A program made the translations under genes and the position numbers. A stretch of 5,871 nucleotides of DNA from Acidobacteriaceae bacterium (GTDB lineage: Bacteria; Acidobacteriota; Terriglobia; Terriglobales; Acidobacteriaceae), in NCBI GenBank assembly GCA_025462805.1, contig JAOAPJ010000164.1, forward strand, positions 1-5,871, read 5' to 3'. The notes under the pieces were generated by a model, which saw only the letters and a list, made by a program, of their open reading frames with translations, was not told where the DNA came from and searched no databases. Below are positions 1-5,318 of this stretch, piece after piece; positions within the stretch are counted from its first letter, which is position 1, and each line of letters opens with the position of its first letter.

Positions 1-2381
1 CCGATCTGGTTGTTGACGGTGTCGCCGAAGTTGAAGCCCTCGCCGTAGACGTAGATCTTCGAGCCGTCGACGCCATCGCGCTGCGAGGTGAGCGCGTGCA
101 ACGCGGCGAGAAGGTGCTGCATGTTATAGGTGAAGTGGAAGCTCATGATGTCGAAGCGGAAGCCGTCGATCTTGTACTCGCGCGCATTCAGCACGAGGGT
201 ATCGATCATGAGCTTCTCCATCATGCGGTGTTCGCTGGCGGTATCGGGGCAGCAGGAGCCGGTCAGGATGTTTCCGTCGGCATCGAGGCGGTGGTAATAG
301 TTGGGCACCACCTCATCGAGGTTCGAGTTAGTGGATTCGCCGGCAGCGCTGGTGTGATTGAAGACGACATCCTGAATGACGCGGAGTCCGGTGCGATGCA
401 GACCCTGCACCATGGTGCGGTATTCGCGGACGCGGTTGTCGGGATTGATGGCATAGCTGCCCTCGGGCGCCATGTAGTGGACCGGGTCGTAGCCCCAGTT
501 GTAACCGTCCTTGCTCTGAATAGCCGTGACCGCGGCTTGCTGCTGATCGCTGCCTGGCGCGATGCCGCTGAGGTCGCCGGTGGTCTGCCAGGTGGACTTG
601 TCCTCATTCACACTGGCGAAGTGGAAGGACGGCAACAGGTGCACGGCCGTCAGTCCGCTGTTTGCAAGCGTGCGGAGGTGACGCATGCCGGCAGAGCCGA
701 AGTCGGCAAAGGCATCATAGGTGCCGCGGTCTTCTGCGGGAACCGTAGCATCGCCGATGCTGAAGTCGCGGATGTGCAGCTCGTAGATGCTCAGGTCGTT
801 CAGGCTGCGGAGTGCGGGTGAGGATTGGAAGTCCCAGGCAGGCGGCTTGGTCGCTGCGGATTCGAGATCGGTGATGCGGCTCTTGGTGCCGTTGATGGCG
901 AGGTCGATGGAGTAGGGATCGCTGGTGAGGTTGGTGTCCACGGCGCGATCGGTCGGGACGTAGACCTGCACGCTGTAGAGGTAGTAGAGGCCGGGCCAGC
1001 TTGAGTCGCCATCTGCCACCCAGACGCCATTGTGGCTGTGCATCGGCACGGTCGCAATGGGTGAGGCATCGCCGGCGTGCTCATAGAGCAGCAAGGAGAC
1101 CTTCTGCGCGGTCGGAGCCCACAGCGTCAGGTTGACCGGATAGCCTGCGTCATCGCTCCAGCCCGAGCCTGAGTTGCCGTTGTGGTTGAAGATGACGCCG
1201 AGTTTGCCGCCGTAGTACGTGAGATCGTCGAGCGCGCCTGCCTGTTGGACGCCGGTGGCGTAGACGAGCGTACCGTCCGAGCCGGTGACGGAGACAGCGA
1301 GCTGTCCGGTGAGCGCCTGCAACAGCGTGCTCTGCTGGACTGTATTCGCAACCGTGAGTATGGCGTAGCCGGCAAGCTGCGGATAGCGGGTGAGCTCATC
1401 CTGGCTCAGCGTGCCGCCTGCGGCGAGCGGGATGATCGTCCCGCCGGTGACGCCGGTGTTGGTGACCTGGAGGCTGCCGGAGAGGCTCGAGTTCAGCGCG
1501 TAGGTGTTGCCGCTCTGCAGGTACTGCGGCTTGATCAGGACGTGGCTGCGATCGAGCCAGTAGGCTTGCTCCTTGCCGAAGACGGAGTTGAGCAATTGTG
1601 CGGCGCTCGGCTGCGTCAGGTACACGTTCGCATCGCCGGAGATGATCCACGCTTCTTTGTGAAGTGAGATCTGCAGGTGCAGATCCTGATTGACGTCCTT
1701 CACTCCCAGCGCGCAGTTGTTGAGGATGAAGCCGAGGTCGCCGCCGTTGAGCGAAGGATCGACGCCAATGTCATAGTAGGCGCCGTAGCTGTCGAAGCCG
1801 GACACGTAATCCTCTACGTTGCAGTAATTAGCCGGGTCGGTGGTCGCGCCGAAGGGATAGACGGCCCATCCGGCGAAGTCACCGTCCGGCCGGTAGTAGT
1901 GAATGCGCGCATGTCCGGCGGGGATCGGCGAGTCGGCTCCGACGGGAAGCACGGGGCGCGTCGTCTTGAGGCCGAGCTGGCCGGAGATCTGCCAGTATTC
2001 ATTGCCCTGCGTAGCGGGATCGATGTGCTCGTCCGGACCGGGATCTTTCAGATTGCCCTGATGGATGATGATGCCGACATCGGTTGCTCCGACGGTGATA
2101 CCCACATCGAAGTAGCCGCCGAAGTCGTCGACTCCCGTCAGTTGTACTGGCCCACCGTTGAAGTTACCCGTGTTCTCGGTGGTGTTGCCGAAGGCGTAGA
2201 CCGTCCAGCCGGTGTACGTGTTGTCCGGGTTGAAGTAGTGGATCCGGACATGCTGGGCAGGGATGGGCGGTGCCGCGGCACGAGCCCCGGTGACGAATGC
2301 AACGCAGAGTATTACGAGGCATGCGAGGCGGAGGGCGAAGCGCATCGAGAGGGCGGGGGAGCGGCGGGCGGCTGCGTGCAT
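1..2381 (-). CDS. Secreted pullulanase-type alpha-1,6-glucosidase (GH13), 3' end cut by window edge
   Basis: The enzyme hydrolyses alpha-1,6 branch points of pullulan, starch or glycogen-type glucans and is probably exported. The visible 793 codons read without interruption. Residues 1-35 form a Sec signal peptide (basic start, hydrophobic LACLVILCVAFV, cleavage after ARA; no lipobox). Two CBM41 modules follow at about 44-145 and 157-255, then an N2-like domain (about 258-400, with a WLDRS motif), a CBM48 module (about 414-500, LTLWAPTAQKVSLLLYEH) and the GH13 barrel from about 530 (YELHIRDFS). The pullulanase signature YNWGYDP is at 627-633 and GH13 region I DVVFNHT at 671-677. The predicted nucleophile is D744 in GFRFDIM and the predicted acid/base is E781 in YGEGFNFG. 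The third catalytic Asp (region IV) lies beyond the edge. The segment before E781 (DGVDGSKIYVYGEG) resembles plant limit dextrinases and Klebsiella PulA relatives, so GH13_13 is likely. The ATG at 2381 was chosen because GGAG lies 6 nt upstream; the in-frame ATG at 2345 has no such site and would shorten the signal peptide. Confidence 0.93.
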   Translation of the reverse strand, partial: MHAAARRSPALSMRFALRLACLVILCVAFVTGARAAAPPIPAQHVRIHYFNPDNTYTGWTVYAFGNTTENTGNFNGGPVQLTGVDDFGGYFDVGITVGATDVGIIIHQGNLKDPGPDEHIDPATQGNEYWQISGQLGLKTTRPVLPVGADSPIPAGHARIHYYRPDGDFAGWAVYPFGATTDPANYCNVEDYVSGFDSYGAYYDIGVDPSLNGGDLGFILNNCALGVKDVNQDLHLQISLHKEAWIISGDANVYLTQPSAAQLLNSVFGKEQAYWLDRSHVLIKPQYLQSGNTYALNSSLSGSLQVTNTGVTGGTIIPLAAGGTLSQDELTRYPQLAGYAILTVANTVQQSTLLQALTGQLAVSVTGSDGTLVYATGVQQAGALDDLTYYGGKLGVIFNHNGNSGSGWSDDAGYPVNLTLWAPTAQKVSLLLYEHAGDASPIATVPMHSHNGVWVADGDSSWPGLYYLYSVQVYVPTDRAVDTNLTSDPYSIDLAINGTKSRITDLESAATKPPAWDFQSSPALRSLNDLSIYELHIRDFSIGDATVPAEDRGTYDAFADFGSAGMRHLRTLANSGLTAVHLLPSFHFASVNEDKSTWQTTGDLSGIAPGSDQQQAAVTAIQSKDGYNWGYDPVHYMAPEGSYAINPDNRVREYRTMVQGLHRTGLRVIQDVVFNHTSAAGESTNSNLDEVVPNYYHRLDADGNILTGSCCPDTASEHRMMEKLMIDTLVLNAREYKIDGFRFDIMSFHFTYNMQHLLAALHALTSQRDGVDGSKIYVYGEGFNFGDTVNNQI

Positions 2382-2387
2382 TGGGAT

Positions 2388-2392
2388 CTCCG
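2388..2392 (-). promoter_or_regulatory. Ribosome binding site of the pullulanase gene
   Basis: Read on the minus strand, CGGAG lies 6 nt before the ATG at 2381. It decides the start in favour of 2381 over the in-frame ATG at 2345, which is preceded by CCCTCTCG and has no Shine-Dalgarno match. Confidence 0.6.
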
Positions 2393-2473
2393 GTTAGGTG
2401 TCGCGGCTGGTGTGGGAGAGCGACCGCGATTCAAGTCTGCGGACGACTTCGGCTCCGTCGGACAAACGGCAGC

Positions 2474-2503
2474 ATCCTACCCACTCCTCAAAGGAACTGT
2501 CTA
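2474..2503 (-). promoter_or_regulatory. Candidate sigma70-type promoter of the pullulanase gene
   Basis: On the minus strand, TAGACA (2498-2503, five of six matches to TTGACA) is followed after an 18-nt spacer by TAGGAT (2474-2479, four of six matches to TATAAT). This would give a leader of roughly 85 nt before the ATG at 2381. The match is moderate, and chance occurrence in a region of this size cannot be excluded. The flanking copies of a CCGTCGGAC-like repeat strengthen the case for a control region somewhat. Confidence 0.3.
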
Positions 2504-2536
2504 CCGTCGGGCAGGGATTCAGGCCTGTCGGACGGT
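2503..2536. repeat. Imperfect inverted repeat next to the candidate pullulanase promoter
   Basis: The arms ACCGTCGGGCAGG (2503-2515) and CCTGTCGGACGGT (2524-2536) pair at 11 of 13 positions around an 8-nt centre. The repeat touches the upstream end of the candidate -35 element. It could be an operator for a regulator of the pullulanase gene, or a second weak hairpin downstream of the egt terminator. No thymine-rich tail follows it on either strand, so it is not called a terminator. Confidence 0.4.
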
Positions 2537-2545
2537 TACATGCCC

Positions 2546-2584
2546 AAAATGGAAAGCCCCGCCGCGGTGATCCGCGGCAGGGCT
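2546..2584 (-). terminator. Rho-independent terminator of the egtB-egtD operon
   Basis: On the minus strand, 21 nt after the egtD stop codon, AGCCCTGCCGCGG and CCGCGGCGGGGCT form a 13-bp stem with a single G-U wobble, closed by the loop ATCA. The stem is followed directly by TTTCCATTTT. The long GC-rich stem, tetraloop and thymine-rich tail are those of an intrinsic terminator. Its position shows that the egt transcript most likely ends here and does not run into the pullulanase gene. Confidence 0.82.
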
Positions 2585-2605
2585 GTGATGGTTGGAGGGA
2601 ACGAC

Positions 2606-3598
2606 TTAGTGGACGCGCGCGAGGAAGACGCCAAACCAGCGGCGCGGATCGGTCCAGATATTGACGATGCTGAACCCGGTCTGCGACAGCATCTGGCGCG
2701 TGCCGTCGAGCGTGAACTTGTAACTGTTCTCGGTGTGGATGGTCTCACCGCGGCGAAAGGTGAGCGAAAGGTCAAGGGAGGGGATGAGGACGTTCTGGGC
2801 GAGCAGGCTCTCGAGGTGCATCTCGATGCGTGAGTGTTCGCCGTTCCACCGCACTTTATGGCGGAACGTCACCAGGTCGAAGTTCGCGCCGAACTCGCGA
2901 TTGATGCGCGCCAGCACGTTGCGGTTGAAGGCGGCGGTGACGCCGCTCGCGTCGTCGTAGGCCGAGATCAGGGTGGGGATGTCCTTCACCAGATCGACGC
3001 CCAGCAGCAGCATGTCACCCGGGGCAAGCTGCCGTGAGACACCGCGGAGCAACTGGCGGGCATCGGCGGGCTCGAAATTGCCGATGCTGGAGCCGATGTA
3101 GAGGACGAGGCGGCGGGTGCCGTCGGCCGGGATCTCGCCGAGTCCATTGGTGTAGTCGCCGACCCGCGATGCAAAGGTGACGCCGGGGATGGCTGTGAGG
3201 TGGTCGCGGGCGGCTTCGAGCGCCGTATCGGACACATCGATTCCGTAGTAGGTGACGGCCTCCTGGCGACGCACCGCGGCCTTGAGCAGAAGTCCGGTCT
3301 TGGTCGCAGTGCCGGCACCGAGTTCGATCATGGTGAGGTCGCGCTGCATGCCGTGCGCAGTGGGCGCGGCGGCCTCGGCGATGATGGCGTCCGCCTGTGA
3401 TGCGAAGATGCTCCGTTCTGTGCGTGTGACGTAGTACTCATCGAGTTCGGTGATCTGTTCGAAGAGCTCGGAGCCTTGCTGGTCATAAAAGAGCCAGGGG
3501 CTAAGGGTGCGCGGCCGCGCGGTGAGGCCGCGATAGACCTCGGAGCCGAGGGGAGTGTAGGCGGCCTCAGGCAACTGGGGTAAAGTGACTGCATTCAT
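2606..3598 (-). CDS. egtD: L-histidine N-alpha-methyltransferase (ergothioneine biosynthesis)
   Basis: EgtD transfers three methyl groups from S-adenosylmethionine to the alpha-amino group of histidine, giving hercynine in the cytosol. The 330 residues match the usual family length. Visible marks are LFYDQQGSELFEQIT (36-50) with YYVTRTE (55-61), SAM motif I ELGAGTATKT (92-101), the acidic DVS at 121-123, YIGSSIGNF (167-175), DLVKD with SAYDDASGVTAAFNRNVL (202-229), and TENSYKF (289-295). From memory of the Mycobacterium smegmatis enzyme, its histidine-binding residues Asn166, Tyr206, Glu282 and Ser284 correspond to N174, Y214, E290 and S292 here, a constant offset of eight, so the active site looks intact. 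The ATG overlaps the egtB stop codon in ATGA (3595-3598), implying translational coupling; a purine-rich GGGGGAAGG in the end of egtB can serve as ribosome binding site. The gene is followed by a strong terminator. Confidence 0.96.
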   Translation of the reverse strand: MNAVTLPQLPEAAYTPLGSEVYRGLTARPRTLSPWLFYDQQGSELFEQITELDEYYVTRTERSIFASQADAIIAEAAAPTAHGMQRDLTMIELGAGTATKTGLLLKAAVRRQEAVTYYGIDVSDTALEAARDHLTAIPGVTFASRVGDYTNGLGEIPADGTRRLVLYIGSSIGNFEPADARQLLRGVSRQLAPGDMLLLGVDLVKDIPTLISAYDDASGVTAAFNRNVLARINREFGANFDLVTFRHKVRWNGEHSRIEMHLESLLAQNVLIPSLDLSLTFRRGETIHTENSYKFTLDGTRQMLSQTGFSIVNIWTDPRRWFGVFLARVH

Positions 3599-4959
3599 CG
3601 GTATACTGCCTTCCCCCGCATCGGCAACGTGGCCTTCGGGGATAGGTCATGCGCCAGGCGGATGCCCGCAAACTGCCAGCGTGTGGCAGGCGAGAAGAAG
3701 TTGCGATAGGTGGAACGAATGTGCAAGCGAGGCGTAACGGCAGAGCCGCCGCGCAGCACCATCTGATTAACCATGAACTTGCCGTTGTATTCCCCCAGCG
3801 CCCCATCGGGTGCATGGTAGCCGGGATAGCCAAGGTAAGCGCTGCGGGTCCACTCCCACACATCGCCGAAGACCTGCTCCAGATCGTCCCCCGTGCCAGT
3901 TGCGGCGACCGGGTGGAAGGTGCCGCTCTCCATCATGTTGGCGTCTGTGCCAGCCGCCGGCATGTTTGCCTCTGCAGGAGCCGCGGGCATCCGCGCGGCG
4001 ACCGCTGCCTCCCATTCCGCCTCGGTGGGCAGGCGCTTGCCCGACCAGCGTGCGAAGGCCTCTGCTTCCAGGTAGCTCACATGACAGACGGGCGTGGCTT
4101 CGAGCTCGCTCAGCGGCCGCAGCCCGCGCATGGTGTAGATCATCCATGCGCCATCGACCTCGCGCCAGTAGAGCGGCGCGCGCCACTGTTGCGCTTGCAC
4201 GGTGTCCCAGCCCTCGGAGAGCCAGAGCTCTGGCCGCCGGTAGCCGCCATCCTCCATGAAAGCGCGGTATTCGGCACAGGTGACCGTGCGCGACGCCAAC
4301 GCATACGGCTCGAGAAAGACTCTGTGTCGCGGCGACTCGTTGTCATAGCCGAAGCTGTCGCCGGAGTGTCCGATCTCGGTCAGGCCGCCTTCGAAATGGA
4401 GCCAGCGGAGCGGCGGGGCCGCAGCGGCCAAGGCGGTCCCTTCTTTGAAGCTGGGGCCTTCTCGATAGAAGGGATGGAGCGGGTTGCTCCAGAAGGCATG
4501 CTTAATGTCATAGCAGAGCAACTCCTGGTGCTGCTGCTCATGATGGATGCCCAGCTCAATCCGGCGTGCCGCTTCTTCCGGCATGGGCTGCGCTTCCAGC
4601 CGAGCGATTGCCTCGTCCACGTGCGTACGGTAGGTGAGGATCGCGTCCAGCGAAGGGCGCGAGAAGGAGGCGCGCAGCTTCTTCTCCGGCTGGGCGGAGA
4701 CGTCGTTGTAATAGCTGTTGAACAGCCAGAGAAAGTCAGGGTCGTAGGGGCGATAGCCGGCGAGGTATTCGCGCAGGATGAAGGTCTCGAAGAACCAGGT
4801 CGTATGCGCGAGGTGCCACTTGGCTGGACTGGCCTCGTCGCAGCTCTGCACCATCATGTCTTCCGGCGAGAGCGGCTCGCATAACGCAAGGCTCTGCTGA
4901 CGCGTGGCACGGAAGGCGCTAAGCAGGCCAGGCGCGCTGAGTTCGACTGCTGTTGCCAT
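3595..4959 (-). CDS. egtB: Ergothioneine sulfoxide synthase EgtB, probably the cysteine-using type
   Basis: EgtB is a non-heme iron enzyme that uses O2 to form a C-S bond between hercynine and a thiol, producing a sulfoxide. The 454 residues (from 4959) comprise a DinB-like four-helix domain (about 12-155) and an FGE-sulfatase/C-type-lectin-like domain (about 185-437). Predicted iron ligands are H52 (LAHTTWFFE) and H140 and H144 in HEQQHQE, the family HX3HXE motif. FGE-domain marks are SGKRLPTEAEWEAAV (306-320), VFGDVWEWTRSAY (363-375), LRGGSAVTP (402-410) and FAGIRLA (430-436). SYYN at 82-85 resembles the tandem tyrosines of the Chloracidobacterium EgtB, which accepts cysteine; I infer the same here. 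The ATG at 4959 is preferred because homology begins about 11 residues later. In-frame alternatives are ATG 4992 (no Shine-Dalgarno) and GTG 5016 (GGGAAG 9 nt upstream, adding 19 residues). Residues 324-341 hold a small tandem duplication. The stop overlaps the egtD start. Confidence 0.95.
   Translation of the reverse strand: MATAVELSAPGLLSAFRATRQQSLALCEPLSPEDMMVQSCDEASPAKWHLAHTTWFFETFILREYLAGYRPYDPDFLWLFNSYYNDVSAQPEKKLRASFSRPSLDAILTYRTHVDEAIARLEAQPMPEEAARRIELGIHHEQQHQELLCYDIKHAFWSNPLHPFYREGPSFKEGTALAAAAPPLRWLHFEGGLTEIGHSGDSFGYDNESPRHRVFLEPYALASRTVTCAEYRAFMEDGGYRRPELWLSEGWDTVQAQQWRAPLYWREVDGAWMIYTMRGLRPLSELEATPVCHVSYLEAEAFARWSGKRLPTEAEWEAAVAARMPAAPAEANMPAAGTDANMMESGTFHPVAATGTGDDLEQVFGDVWEWTRSAYLGYPGYHAPDGALGEYNGKFMVNQMVLRGGSAVTPRLHIRSTYRNFFSPATRWQFAGIRLAHDLSPKATLPMRGKAVYR
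3937..3990 (-). repeat. Tandem 27-bp duplication inside egtB
   Basis: Two adjacent nine-codon units encode MPAAPAEAN (3964-3990) and MPAAGTDAN (3937-3963), with 20 of 27 bases identical by eye. They lie in a loop of the FGE-like domain between EAEWEAAVAAR and the ESGTFHP segment. The reading frame is kept, and the flanking conserved motifs are intact, so this looks like a tolerated loop expansion rather than damage. Confidence 0.6.
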
Positions 4960-5053
4960 TCCGTTCGTGGGTCCCTCGCAGTAAGAGCGCATGGGTAGGG
5001 CCGACGTTGCTCGCACAGCCTAGCACTTCCCGTTCACAACCTGAACAAAACAT
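4919..5053 (-). CDS. Candidate small upstream ORF with early cysteine codons, leader of egtB
   Basis: This 44-codon ORF starts at ATG 5053 and ends at a TGA at 4919, in a different frame from egtB and overlapping its first 41 bases. Its start has the best ribosome binding site in the window, AAGGAG with a 5-nt spacer. The peptide begins MFCSGCEREVLGCASN, with Cys at 3, 6 and 13, then becomes Arg/Ser/Thr-rich with no recognisable domain. The CxxC start could be a zinc-knuckle-like remnant or simply a leader. Because EgtB consumes cysteine or a cysteine derivative, a Cys-coding leader that senses cysteine supply is an attractive but unproven idea. It may equally be an untranslated accident of a good Shine-Dalgarno sequence. 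I do not recognise a family. Confidence 0.35.
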   Translation of the reverse strand: MFCSGCEREVLGCASNVGPTHALLLRGTHERNGNSSRTQRAWPA

Positions 5054-5318
5054 GCGATCTCCTTGGGGGCCGGGCCGCCCGAAACGGCAGCACGAGGCGA
5101 ACGCACTACAACCGCAATATTGATGCTGGAGGGGGCTCCCGCGATGGCACTCTTCCGCAACTTTCATCATCCTAAGGTTCCATCCTGGGTTTGCCTGGAT
5201 CAGGGACGGCGGCCGAACAGACAAATCACCTCAATTGGCGTACAGGGGGAAAATAGAAGGTTGACCCGCGAGGCGCGTCCTTTGCCGAAGCATCCTCGTC
5301 TATGGAGGCGAACCCGAC
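5054..5318. other. Divergent intergenic region between the egt operon and the DUF5666-like gene
   Basis: These 265 bp must hold the promoters for both the leftward egt operon and the rightward gene at 5319. I found no convincing -35/-10 pair on either strand. A TTGACC at 5261-5266 (plus) lacks a -10 at the right spacing. A TAGGAT on the minus strand at about 5170-5175 lacks a good -35. A GC-rich stretch (about 5065-5080) directly precedes the leader Shine-Dalgarno on the minus strand. No RNA gene or known riboswitch was recognised. Confidence 0.5.
5059..5064 (-). promoter_or_regulatory. Strong Shine-Dalgarno sequence in the egtB leader
   Basis: AAGGAG on the minus strand, 5 nt before ATG 5053, is a near-ideal match to the anti-Shine-Dalgarno sequence. 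It is about 100 nt upstream of the egtB start favoured by homology and is out of frame with it. It therefore serves either a leader ORF or nothing. The preferred egtB start at 4959 has only GAGGGA 12 nt away. Confidence 0.5.

Noticed and set aside
96..821. Plus-strand 241-codon open frame antisense to the pullulanase barrel
   Set aside because: The opposite strand encodes YNWGYDP, DVVFNHT and GFRFDIM in one frame, so the plus-strand frame is a shadow.
1677..2570. Plus-strand 297-codon open frame antisense to the pullulanase start
   Set aside because: It is opposite the signal peptide and CBM41 modules of the pullulanase and reaches into the terminator region. Its product has no domain or signal; it is a mirror of codon bias.
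3649..4884. Plus-strand 411-codon open frame antisense to egtB
   Set aside because: It lies entirely opposite egtB, whose protein has complete family motifs. The antisense product shows no recognisable domain, and long antisense frames are expected in GC-rich coding DNA.
5054..5224. Extension of the small leader ORF upstream to ATG 5224
   Set aside because: The in-frame extension has no good ribosome binding site and no conserved-looking sequence, whereas ATG 5053 has AAGGAG at ideal spacing.
5041..5318. Possible riboswitch or cysteine/SAM-sensing RNA upstream of egtB
   Set aside because: I found no conserved SAM-riboswitch core or terminator/antiterminator pair; only short, weak stems such as GTTCA/TGAAC are visible.
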